Shown one piece after another: positions 36,673 through 43,864 of a DNA stretch of 64,000 nucleotides (its first letter is position 1; each line of letters opens with the position of its first letter). The translations under genes were made by a program, and so were the position numbers. The notes below the pieces were generated by a model that saw only the letters and a list, made by a program, of their open reading frames with translations, was not told the origin of the DNA and did no database searches. This stretch comes from Halothermothrix sp. (lineage in GTDB: Bacteria; Bacillota; Halanaerobiia; DY22613), in contig JAENYK010000017.1 of assembly GCA_016841825.1 (NCBI GenBank), forward strand, positions 1 to 64,000. Reading direction: 5' to 3'.

Positions 36673-36888
36673 TTACCGGTTATGCAGGCTAAATTCGTGT
36701 GCGTTTTCATGTTTAAGAGCATCTTTACTGGCTTTAATTAATCTTTTCATCTGAGCGACCCCAACATCTTCGGGAGTTACTTCTATTCCAAACTCACCGT
36801 CGACTAACCCCAGTTCGGAGATTTCCCATTCCAGACTATCTAACCGTTTTCCGGTTCTGAGTCTATCATTATTTTTTGTATAAGTCAT
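36673..36888 (-). CDS. Divergent alpha/beta-type small acid-soluble spore protein-like
   Basis: A 71-residue protein. The central LDSLEWEISELGL aligns with the LKxEIAxELG segment of alpha/beta-type SASPs, and EVTPEDVGVAQMKRLIKAS aligns with the C-terminal DNA-binding segment (family form ELTARxNGxVGGxMVKRMI). The GGxMVK core is changed to VAQMKRL, so DNA binding may differ. GAGGTGAT lies 4 bases before the ATG on the minus strand, which supports translation. It is divergent from the germination permease gene at 37045. An overlapping plus-strand frame here (36491-36754) has no support. Confidence 0.55.
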   Translation of the reverse strand: MTYTKNNDRLRTGKRLDSLEWEISELGLVDGEFGIEVTPEDVGVAQMKRLIKASKDALKHENAHEFSLHNR

Positions 36889-37044
36889 TAGTAATCACCT
36901 CATTAGTAGTATTCCTTTGTTCGTATATTAGAATTCACTAAAATCGGGAGTTAGTAGTGGATATCGGAAGGGTTATCAATCAGAAGATAATGTATAAAGA
37001 TAGGGAATAGATATAAACTAATGAAAGTTGGAGGTGACTGAGTG

Positions 37045-38118
37045 ATGGATAAATACAAAATTAGTCTAACTCAGGTGTTCGCCATGCTGGTTGGGGTGAC
37101 CATTGGTGGAGGTCTGTTAAATATAGGCAGTACCTTATCCGGGGAAGCGAAACAGGATGCCTGGATCGTTGTTTTGATTGGTGGTTCCATGATCTTAATA
37201 TTGGTTAACATCAGCTTAAGTTTACATAAATCATATCCAAAAGATGACGTTTTGCAGATATCCAGAAATCTCATGGGAAATCTTATCGGAAGTGGAGTTA
37301 ATATTGCATTTATTGTGTATTTTGTGGTACTAGCTGCTTCTTCTTTAAGAATATCTGTAGATTTTTTTTCTGCCTGGGTCTTACCCAGGACTCCTTTGGA
37401 AATGGTCTCTTTACCTTTAATGTTTATAGCATTTTATATGGTGAAGAATGGTTTGCAGGTCGTAGCCAGAGTTTCGGAGATCATTTTGATAATTATGCTT
37501 CCTTTTGCATTAATAATTATTATTCCTTTTGAGAAATGGGATATATTAAATATATTGCCTATTGGGCAACAACCAATATTAAGTTACTTAACCGGCACTT
37601 TAAAATCTGTCTATTCTTTTCTCGGATTTGAAATTTTATTGTTTATCTATCCATATGTAAAGGCGAATCATAAAAAAGTTCGTTTTGTAACTAATCTATC
37701 AATCATTTTTGTAATATTGATCTATGGTTCGTTAACTTTTGCTATTGTAGCTTCTATGGGAGTTAAGGGGACAGAAAATGAGATATATTCAACCATCAAG
37801 TATAGTCAGTTAGTGACATTACCATTGATTGAACGGGTAGGTTTTTTTCTTACTTTTTTTTGGATTTTTGCTATGTTTCACACATTGGGAATTCTTTATT
37901 ATTTTGCCCATCACACTTTTGCCCGGATGGTTCCAGAAAAATGGCAGCAAACAGGAATATTTTTGGCCATACCTATTTATTTTTTAGCTTTTTACCCGAG
38001 AAATATTGGAGAGGTCGGGAGATATAGTAATTATGTGGCGATAGTAGGTTTTACTTTTTTGGCAATAATTATAATTACTTTAAAGCTGATTTCGCTAACC
38101 AAAAAAAGGTTATCCTAG
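37045..38118 (+). CDS. GerB-family spore germination permease
   Basis: Endospore germination permease of the APC superfamily, 357 residues with about ten membrane helices, in the style of GerAB/GerBB. The start KISLTQVFAMLVGVTIGGGLL and the kinked first helix are typical. It would sit in the spore inner membrane and sense a nutrient together with GerA- and GerC-type partners. Neither partner gene is adjacent, so it is an orphan B subunit. GGAGGTGA lies before the ATG at 37045. Together with the spore-protein-like gene it shows that the organism probably sporulates. Confidence 0.88.
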   Translation: MDKYKISLTQVFAMLVGVTIGGGLLNIGSTLSGEAKQDAWIVVLIGGSMILILVNISLSLHKSYPKDDVLQISRNLMGNLIGSGVNIAFIVYFVVLAASSLRISVDFFSAWVLPRTPLEMVSLPLMFIAFYMVKNGLQVVARVSEIILIIMLPFALIIIIPFEKWDILNILPIGQQPILSYLTGTLKSVYSFLGFEILLFIYPYVKANHKKVRFVTNLSIIFVILIYGSLTFAIVASMGVKGTENEIYSTIKYSQLVTLPLIERVGFFLTFFWIFAMFHTLGILYYFAHHTFARMVPEKWQQTGIFLAIPIYFLAFYPRNIGEVGRYSNYVAIVGFTFLAIIIITLKLISLTKKRLS

Positions 38119-38185
38119 GTAGATGGAGTATTAAATAAATGATTAAAGTATTCCAGCTTAGAAATTGGATCCAAGAAAGAGGTGA

Positions 38186-38265
38186 AATTGTGATGATTTT
38201 GTTGTTTTGGAAGACCCAGATGGTAATTTATTCTGTGTAGTTCAGGTGTTAAATAATAGGGAGGA
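38186..38265 (+). pseudogene. Fragment of a glyoxalase/VOC-fold gene
   Basis: An open stretch encodes DDFVVLEDPDGNLFCVVQVLNN (shown in two parts: DDFVVLEDPDGN, LFCVVQ), which matches the end of VOC/glyoxalase-like domains, commonly DPEGNxFCVV. It opens right after an in-frame TGA at 38183-38185, and no upstream half is visible in any frame. The frame runs on past the next gene start. I take it for a truncated relic. Confidence 0.45.
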
Positions 38266-38273
38266 GAGTACTG

Positions 38274-39098
38274 ATGAAACTGACTGTTTTGGTAGATAAC
38301 AATGCTCAGGGGCTTTGTGGGGAGTGGGGGTTGTCGTTTTTAATCGAAGAGGGAGATAAAAAGATCCTTTTTGATGTAGGTGAATCTGATCTTTTCTTGC
38401 ACAATGCATTGAGATTAAAAGAGGATCTGTTGGATCTCGATTACCTGGTATTCTCTCATGGGCATCATGACCATACAAGAGGTTTGCAGCCGCTAATTGA
38501 TTATTATAACAAACATGAATTGGCTGTGCCACAACGTCCAGGGGTAGTCGCCCATCCTGAAGCTTTTTGTTCTAGAAAGAGATCGAATGGAATAGAGATG
38601 GGTCCCCTGGTAACGGAAGCTGAACTCAAAGAGAATTTTTCTGTAAATTTGAATAGTGAGCCTGTATGGTTAACAGAAAAGCTAGTCTTTTTGGGGGAGA
38701 TCGCCCGGAATAATCACTTTGAAGGACAGGATTTTTTCCCTGGTATAGAGACTGCACAGGGGATTATAGATGATTATGTTATCGATGATACCGGACTGGC
38801 TTATATGAGCCCCGCTGGACTGGTGGTTATAGTAGGCTGCAGCCACTCGGGTATCTGTAACATTGTAGAACAGGCTAAAGAGATCTGTGGAGAGGAAAGG
38901 ATTTTTGATATAGTTGGGGGTTTTCATCTAATTAAGCCCAGAACAGAAGTATTGGAAGAGACCTGTAAATACTTAAAAGATCTTCAACCTGAAGTATTAC
39001 ATACATGTCATTGTACAGATCTTAAGTCTAAGATTGCTTTAGCCGGCGTTACTAATTTGGAGGAGATCGGTACAGGATCGGTGTTAGAATATGAATAG
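38274..39098 (+). CDS. MBL-fold hydrolase, dihydropteridine-type family
   Basis: Protein of 274 residues. The metal motif SHGHHDHTRGL (near 62) is followed by GCSHSGICNIV (near 185) and the late HTCHCTD ligands (near 243). This arrangement is typical of the MBL family annotated as 7,8-dihydropterin-6-methyl-aminobenzene phosphate synthase (MptA/RFAP synthase-like). Many members outside methanogens are simply uncharacterised hydrolases, and that is likely here. GGGAGGAG precedes the ATG. A terminator follows 9 bases after the stop. Confidence 0.82.
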   Translation: MKLTVLVDNNAQGLCGEWGLSFLIEEGDKKILFDVGESDLFLHNALRLKEDLLDLDYLVFSHGHHDHTRGLQPLIDYYNKHELAVPQRPGVVAHPEAFCSRKRSNGIEMGPLVTEAELKENFSVNLNSEPVWLTEKLVFLGEIARNNHFEGQDFFPGIETAQGIIDDYVIDDTGLAYMSPAGLVVIVGCSHSGICNIVEQAKEICGEERIFDIVGGFHLIKPRTEVLEETCKYLKDLQPEVLHTCHCTDLKSKIALAGVTNLEEIGTGSVLEYE

Positions 39099-39106
39099 AG
39101 GTCAAG

Positions 39107-39133
39107 GGGTAGGCTTACGTCTACTCTTTTTTT
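39107..39133 (+). terminator. Rho-independent terminator after the second MBL gene
   Basis: GGGTAGGC (39107-39114) pairs with GTCTACTC (39119-39126, two wobbles) around TTAC, followed by seven T. It isolates the selenoprotein gene from upstream transcription. Confidence 0.75.
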
Positions 39134-39167
39134 GCGAAAAGTAAAGTTCTAAAATCAGATTAGTGGA

Positions 39168-39196
39168 TTGACAATTTGATCCGGATAAGGTATACT
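39168..39196 (+). promoter_or_regulatory. SigmaA promoter of the selenoprotein gene
   Basis: A perfect TTGACA (39168-39173) and TATACT (39191-39196) are separated by 17 bases. The predicted start is near 39203. The 55-base leader contains a CCCCCGGGGG palindrome (39218-39227) and then AGAGGAGG before the ATG at 39258. Confidence 0.8.
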
Positions 39197-39257
39197 GGTT
39201 TCAAGAATTAAAACCCCCCGGGGGTAAGGGATTAGATAAAAAAGAGGAGGATTTGTG

Positions 39258-39545
39258 ATGAATCTAAATGTTGTGATAACAGATTCAGCAAAAAAATATC
39301 TGAATACCAGGAATATTAAAGAGGTTACGATTGGTGTAAAAATTACTTCTGGAGGTTGAAAAGGCTTTGTCTTCAAACCCACCGTGCGAGTGGGTAAGCC
39401 AGAAGGAGAAGGGTATCAGGTTTATGCTGTAGACGACTATCAGGTTCATCTATTTAAAGATGCCAGGGTCGGACCTGAAGTGGTAGTTAATGCTCCGGGA
39501 TTTGGGATTTTTCGGAGTCTGAGGGTATCGGGAGTATACCTATGA
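39258..39545 (+). CDS. HesB/IscA-like selenoprotein (in-frame TGA = Sec34)
   Basis: The 95-codon frame runs from ATG 39258 to TGA 39543-39545, with one internal TGA at 39357-39359 (codon 34). Around it the protein reads ITSGG-U-KGFVF, which matches the first conserved cysteine of HesB/IscA proteins (GGCSGF) with Sec in place of Cys. The part after the TGA keeps a HesB-like order: a Y-V-D-D-Y strand, LFKDAR, then NAPGFGIFRS in place of the usual CxC end. The frame, gene-like codon use, AGAGGAGG 7 bases upstream, a perfect promoter and a SECIS-like hairpin 3-41 bases after the TGA all support read-through as selenocysteine. HesB-like selenoproteins are a known family of unknown precise role (metal or Fe-S related by homology). 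Standard gene calling misses or splits it. Confidence 0.88.
39363..39400 (+). promoter_or_regulatory. Bacterial SECIS element
   Basis: Starting 3 bases after the TGA, GGCTT (39363-39367) pairs with AAGCC (39396-39400), and ACCCAC (39377-39382) pairs with GTGGGT (39390-39395), with a 7-base apical loop CGTGCGA (39383-39389) containing GU/GC. The apical loop lies 24-30 bases from the TGA, the spacing needed by SelB. The stem lies inside the coding sequence, as in all bacterial SECIS elements. Confidence 0.8.
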
Positions 39546-39610
39546 TTGAAGCTTATTAAAGTGCATGTTGGAATTGCTTTGGGATTAGATCTCAAAGTAA
39601 TTTTTTTAAT

Positions 39611-39634
39611 GACAGGTATATCCTGTCTATTTTA
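39611..39634 (+). terminator. Terminator after the selenoprotein gene
   Basis: GACAGG (39611-39616) and CCTGTC (39622-39627) form a 6-bp stem with a 5-base loop, followed by TATTTTATTT. It lies 65 bases past the selenoprotein stop. Confidence 0.6.
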
Positions 39635-39775
39635 TTTCAAATCTGTATAGATCTCTAAAGGATTTTCTGCTATAATGTCAAAATCTAGATATAGAGTAGT
39701 CATAGTTGTGAGATGTTAGTAGGTCTGGGTGTATTTCTGGATTAAATCTGGCATTTTTGGAAAGGGAGGTTAATC

Positions 39776-40618
39776 ATGGAAGAATTAGTTTATTTTAATG
39801 GAGAGGTTAAACCTATTTCTGAAGTATGGATTGACATTGATGATCGTGGATATAATTTTGCAGATGGAGTGTATGAGGTCATCGCCATTTATAATGGTAC
39901 ACCTTTTAAAATGGAAGAACATTTTGTTCGATTACTAAATAGTGCCCAGGCATTGGAGATTAATTTTACTAACTATCATCAGTTAATGGCAGATGCTCTG
40001 GAGTTTATGAAATTGGTGAATTTATCAGATTTCTCAAAAATTTATATTCAATTAACCCGGGGAAGCGAAAAACGTGGTCATGTATATAGTGATGACCTTA
40101 CACCCAATGTCTTTATGACCATTAGGAGCGGCAATCGATATCCAGATGATTTTTTTGAGAATGGCTGTATGGCTATTACTATAACCGATGAGAGATGGCC
40201 AAAGTGTTATATTAAATCCATTTCCTTACTGCCTAATATTTTGGGAAAAAAGAAGGCCAAACGGGCTGGAGTTTTTGAGGCTATTCAGATTAGAGACGGC
40301 TATGTTACTGAGGGTACCAGTAGTAATGTCTTTATCGTCAAAAATGGAGAGATTCTAACTCCCTATGCCAGTAACTATATTTTGAATGGAATTACCCGCC
40401 AGATTATTGTCGAAGAAGCTAAGAAACTGGGTTTACATATGGCTGAACGAAGTATCTCTCTAACTGATATGTATAGCGCTGATGAGGTTTTTCTGACTGG
40501 TACTTCTACAGAAGTGATGCCGATTATTAGAATTGATGATCAAATTATCGGAGATGGAGCAGTAGGTACATATACGAAAAGGTTATTTGATCACTATCGG
40601 GGGTTACTTCCTGAATAG
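39776..40618 (+). CDS. dat: D-amino acid aminotransferase
   Basis: PLP class IV transaminase of 280 residues that interconverts D-alanine and D-glutamate with keto acids for cell wall precursors. DIDDRGYNFADGVYEV near 20 and the PLP lysine in IKSISLLPNILGKKKA (near 145) are visible, followed by the TEGTSSNVFIV phosphate-binding loop. These features separate D-specific enzymes from branched-chain aminotransferases, where the N-terminal loop differs. AAGGGAGG is upstream of the ATG. It appears monocistronic. Confidence 0.9.
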   Translation: MEELVYFNGEVKPISEVWIDIDDRGYNFADGVYEVIAIYNGTPFKMEEHFVRLLNSAQALEINFTNYHQLMADALEFMKLVNLSDFSKIYIQLTRGSEKRGHVYSDDLTPNVFMTIRSGNRYPDDFFENGCMAITITDERWPKCYIKSISLLPNILGKKKAKRAGVFEAIQIRDGYVTEGTSSNVFIVKNGEILTPYASNYILNGITRQIIVEEAKKLGLHMAERSISLTDMYSADEVFLTGTSTEVMPIIRIDDQIIGDGAVGTYTKRLFDHYRGLLPE

Positions 40619-40758
40619 AGAATGGGAATCGGGAAACTGGCACTTTGTACTTGGCAAAGGATAACTTGTCAGTTGTTGACGGCTCTCATAGAGACAGATA
40701 GAATTGACTAAGATTAATTTACACGTAGATTAATGTACTTGAAGGGGGTTTATTTAAG

Positions 40759-41565
40759 ATGTTGTTTGACTATCACATCCACTCAGAGTTTTCTCCGGAT
40801 TCTAGATCGACATTGAAAGATATCTGTACCCAAGCTCAAAAAATTGGTTTAGCGGAGATTGCCATCACAGACCATTATGATATTGATTATCAGAATTCCC
40901 GGATTGTTTTTAATATTGACCGGGAGAAATATCTGGCTACATTGGAAGATTTACAACAGGAGTATGCTGGAAGATTACGGATAAAAAAAGGTCTGGAATT
41001 AGGTCTGCAGCCGCATATTATAGATCAATGTACTGAGTACGTAGGGGATTTTTTTGATTTTGTAATTGGTTCATTCCATACTATTCAGAAAAAAGATCTC
41101 TACACAGGAGAGTTTTTTCGGGGATATTCGCAGTGGGAGGCCTATCGGGAATATTTAAAAGACGTGCTATACTGTGTGCAGAACTTTCGCCATTTTAGTG
41201 TGGTGGGTCATTTAGATGTGATCCGTCGATATGGTAATTTTCCCGAAGTTCCTGACTTGACTGAAGATAGAGATTGTGTAGATTTACTTGAAGAAATTTT
41301 TAATATTTTAATTGGGCAAGGTAAAGGAATTGAGGTGAATACTTCGGGTTACTATATTGGGAATGGAGATGACCCGATGCCCAGCAGATCAATTTTACGA
41401 TTGTATTTAGAAAAGGGTGGAGAGATTCTCACTACTGGTTCTGATAGTCATGGAATTGAACAGATGGGGTATAAGTTTAGAGAGACCCATCAACTTTTAC
41501 GCGATCTGGGATATAGATATCTGACTACCTTTGAGAAAAACGAACCTATTTTTCATAAAATTTAA
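40759..41565 (+). CDS. Histidinol-phosphatase of the PHP family (HisJ/HisK-like)
   Basis: Protein of 268 residues. PHP-domain metal motifs are visible: DYHIHSEFSPD at the start, AITDHYD near 34, GSFHTIQK near 110, VGHLDVIRRYG near 155 and TTGSDSHGIEQ near 228. It would hydrolyse histidinol phosphate to histidinol, the one step missing from the downstream his operon, which has no other phosphatase. The repeat copy 2 and a strong terminator follow its stop, so it is probably transcribed apart from hisZ. Confidence 0.88.
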   Translation: MLFDYHIHSEFSPDSRSTLKDICTQAQKIGLAEIAITDHYDIDYQNSRIVFNIDREKYLATLEDLQQEYAGRLRIKKGLELGLQPHIIDQCTEYVGDFFDFVIGSFHTIQKKDLYTGEFFRGYSQWEAYREYLKDVLYCVQNFRHFSVVGHLDVIRRYGNFPEVPDLTEDRDCVDLLEEIFNILIGQGKGIEVNTSGYYIGNGDDPMPSRSILRLYLEKGGEILTTGSDSHGIEQMGYKFRETHQLLRDLGYRYLTTFEKNEPIFHKI

Positions 41566-41668
41566 CGACATTTCGGAAGAAAAGTTTTCAGTCGTTATAG
41601 GTGAGAATTAAATAACTTAATAGTGTTTACTTCAGTGGAGGTACAAATCCTCTGTTGAAGTCGTTAAA
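41561..41668. repeat. Palindrome-ended intergenic repeat, copy 2
   Basis: This 108-bp copy has the same ends as 16843-16952 (TTTAACGAC and GTCGTTAAA) and the shared core TTATAGGTG, AATAACT, GTGTTTA and TTCAGTGGAG. Its first 5 bases overlap the stop codon of the histidinol-phosphatase. Its inner stem has diverged, but the outer stem is kept perfectly, suggesting selection on the ends. Confidence 0.75.
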
Positions 41669-41688
41669 CTTAATTCGGCTTTAATGCT

Positions 41689-41722
41689 AACCCCCTTTTT
41701 CTGATGAAGAGGGGGGTTTTGC
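41689..41722 (+). terminator. Strong terminator between the phosphatase and hisZ
   Basis: A 13-bp stem (AACCCCCTTTTTC at 41689-41701 paired with GAAGAGGGGGGTT at 41706-41718, with two wobbles) has a 4-base loop and is followed by TTTTGC. The rest of the gap up to hisZ (41723-41954) is AT-rich and holds the promoter and palindrome listed separately. Confidence 0.88.
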
Positions 41723-41816
41723 TATTAATTTGTCGGTAAATTTAATAAATCTTAAGGGTGTGATACTTCGTCCAGATACTGTATAGTTGTAATAATAAAA
41801 CTCATAGATTGGGTAC

Positions 41817-41845
41817 TTGACATTCTCCTGAACAGAAGGTATAAT
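41817..41845 (+). promoter_or_regulatory. SigmaA promoter of the his operon
   Basis: Perfect TTGACA (41817-41822) and TATAAT (41840-41845) boxes with a 17-base spacer, about 110 bases before hisZ. It is the only promoter-like sequence I see ahead of the nine-gene operon. Confidence 0.88.
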
Positions 41846-41868
41846 GATAACAGTTTTTGCTTTAATAC

Positions 41869-41898
41869 TTTAATAAGTTAAAACGTTAAATTATTAAA
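41869..41898. promoter_or_regulatory. AT-rich palindrome downstream of the his promoter
   Basis: TTTAATAA (41869-41876) and TTATTAAA (41891-41898) are an 8-bp inverted repeat around a GTTAAAACGTTAAA core. It sits about 24 bases after the -10 box, where a repressor could block transcription. No T-box or histidine leader peptide is evident. An operator role is inferred. Confidence 0.35.
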
Positions 41899-41954
41899 AT
41901 TAAGAATGAAAAATTACCTTAAGCTAAAGTATAAAGGTTCGGGAGGAGTCGGAG

Positions 41955-43226
41955 ATGAGTGCATTTGTTGAAGGAGTACGGGATATGTTACCCGTAGAGG
42001 TTGCAGAGAGAAAGTGGTTATATCAAAGGTTTAGAGAGGTTTTTGGCCAGAGTGGATATCGGGAGATAGTTACTCCCACCCTTGAATCTCTGGAGTTATA
42101 TGCTGGTACAGAAACGTTTTTTTTAAAAGAGAGAATGTTTAAAGTGGTCGATGAGACCGGACAGATTCTGGTATTAAAGCCCGATGTAACAATGCCAATT
42201 GCCCGTCTGGCTGCCACTCAGTACGTGGAAATACCGAAGCCCTGGAAACTTTCATACATAAGCACTGCCTATCTGGCTAATGGTGGGAAATCTGGGCAGA
42301 TGAAAGAGAAGACCCAGGCCGGGGTTGAAATGATGGGATTAGGGGGATATCTGGCCGATGTGGAAGTAATAGGATTATTGATTAAAATTTTGCAAAAGGT
42401 TGGAATTACCAATCCACTGATAGATATAGGGTGGGCTAATCTGGTTGAAGAGATTTTTACCAACCTTAAACTGGAGGCTGAAGCTAAAAGGGAACTGAGA
42501 TATCTTATTGAGGAAAAAAATATTCAACAGATTCAAGCACAGATGGTCAACTGGGATTTGCTTTCCTCAGAACGGGAGATTATAACCAGACTACCTGAGC
42601 TCTTTGGTGATCCAGAGGAGGTTCTAAAAGGGCTTAAGGAGTTAAATCTTGGTTGTAGAGCAAGAGCAGTAGTTCGGGAGATGGAAGAGATTTATCAGTG
42701 TTTGCAGCAGATGGGGTTAGATCAGTATATTGTTTTTGATCCGGTTATGGTTACTAATTTAGGGTATTATACGGGAATTATCTTTAAAGCTTATGTTCCT
42801 GGATATGCTGAGGTTATCGCCAGTGGTGGACGTTATGATGGGTTAACTCAAAGATTTGGGCATGCTGAACCTGCAGTGGGTTTTGCCATTGAGGTTGAAA
42901 GGCTTTTAGGCTGTCTTTGTCAGTTTAAGATAGGGCATGTAAAAAAAGCGGATGGAATTCTGTGCGTTATCTCTGAACAGAACGAATTTGTGAGTGGCTA
43001 TAGGTTGAGCCAGATATTGGACTCCCGGGGAGTACAGGTAGAGCTGTATACCGGTGCTGAATGGGAAGAGTATGCCAAATTCCATCAGGTTAATTATATA
43101 GTTCACTGGAGCGAAACAGGCCTGCAGGTGAGAGATATGAAGTTACGAAAGCGAGTTGACTTTTTGGGCGATCTTGCAGAGCTTGCCCAGAAAGTTATTG
43201 ACTATATGGGGAGGGCAGAGAGATGA
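41955..43226 (+). CDS. hisZ: ATP phosphoribosyltransferase regulatory subunit
   Basis: Paralogue of histidyl-tRNA synthetase (423 residues) without aminoacylation function. It binds short HisG and gives histidine feedback control. The class II synthetase core is visible (motif 2-like TAYLANGGKSGQMKEKTQAGVEMMG, split over 105-130). LKPDVTMPIAR follows the HisRS pattern. It lies first in the operon directly before a short-form hisG of 213 residues, exactly the pairing expected. GGAGGAGTCGGAG precedes the ATG. The stop overlaps the hisG start (ATGA). Confidence 0.93.
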   Translation: MSAFVEGVRDMLPVEVAERKWLYQRFREVFGQSGYREIVTPTLESLELYAGTETFFLKERMFKVVDETGQILVLKPDVTMPIARLAATQYVEIPKPWKLSYISTAYLANGGKSGQMKEKTQAGVEMMGLGGYLADVEVIGLLIKILQKVGITNPLIDIGWANLVEEIFTNLKLEAEAKRELRYLIEEKNIQQIQAQMVNWDLLSSEREIITRLPELFGDPEEVLKGLKELNLGCRARAVVREMEEIYQCLQQMGLDQYIVFDPVMVTNLGYYTGIIFKAYVPGYAEVIASGGRYDGLTQRFGHAEPAVGFAIEVERLLGCLCQFKIGHVKKADGILCVISEQNEFVSGYRLSQILDSRGVQVELYTGAEWEEYAKFHQVNYIVHWSETGLQVRDMKLRKRVDFLGDLAELAQKVIDYMGRAER

Positions 43227-43864
43227 AGAGAATGAGGATAGCTTTAGCTAAGGGAAGACTGGCAGAAAAATCAGTAAATCTGTTCATTGAGGCGGGTTAT
43301 CAACTTCCAGATGATATATTTACTTCCCGTAAACTAATTTTTCAGGCAGTAGATGACGAATTAGAATTAATTCTGGTCAAAGCGGCGGATGTCCCCTGTT
43401 ATGTGGAATATGGGGCAGCTGATATGGGTATCGTGGGAAAAGATACCCTGCTGGAAGCAGGGCGCTCTCTGTATGAAGTCCTGGATCTGAATTTTGGCAG
43501 ATGTAAGTTCGCTCTGGCGGGTCCACCGGGGAGAGAAGAGAGCCCGGGATATCAACGAATTGCTACCAAATACCCCAACTTTGCCCGGGAGTATTTTAAT
43601 GAAAAAGGCCAGCCAATAGAGATAATTCAACTGACTGGGTCAATCGAACTGGCTCCCCTGACAGGGCTTGCAGAATTAATCTTGGACATCGTGGAATCTG
43701 GCCGAACTTTGCGGGAAAATGGGTTGGTAATTTATCAAGAGATCTGTTCATTAAGTGCCCGTCTGGTGGTTAATCGGGTTAGTATGAAGACCAGACGCCG
43801 GGAAATTAATGAGGTGATTGGTCGATTAAGGGATAGAGTCGAAAGGGGTGGTTTTTTATGCTAG
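43223..43864 (+). CDS. hisG: ATP phosphoribosyltransferase, short form
   Basis: First committed step of histidine synthesis: ATP plus PRPP to phosphoribosyl-ATP. It has 213 residues and lacks the C-terminal regulatory domain of long HisG, so it needs HisZ. The sequence starts RIALAKGRLAEKSVNLF and has a GAADMGIVGKDTL segment near 66 and the phosphate-binding DIVESGRTLRENGL segment near 158. The stop overlaps hisD by 7 bases. Confidence 0.95.
   Translation: MKRMRIALAKGRLAEKSVNLFIEAGYQLPDDIFTSRKLIFQAVDDELELILVKAADVPCYVEYGAADMGIVGKDTLLEAGRSLYEVLDLNFGRCKFALAGPPGREESPGYQRIATKYPNFAREYFNEKGQPIEIIQLTGSIELAPLTGLAELILDIVESGRTLRENGLVIYQEICSLSARLVVNRVSMKTRRREINEVIGRLRDRVERGGFLC

Noticed and set aside
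36491-36754. Plus-strand 87-codon frame
   Set aside because: No credible protein character, and it overlaps the better supported minus-strand spore-protein-like gene and the bidirectional terminator.
39258-39359. HesB-like gene as an ordinary pseudogene with a nonsense mutation or frameshift
   Set aside because: The reading frame, residue pattern, SECIS-like stem, promoter and Cys-equivalent position all support recoding. Loss of selenoprotein machinery would reopen this.
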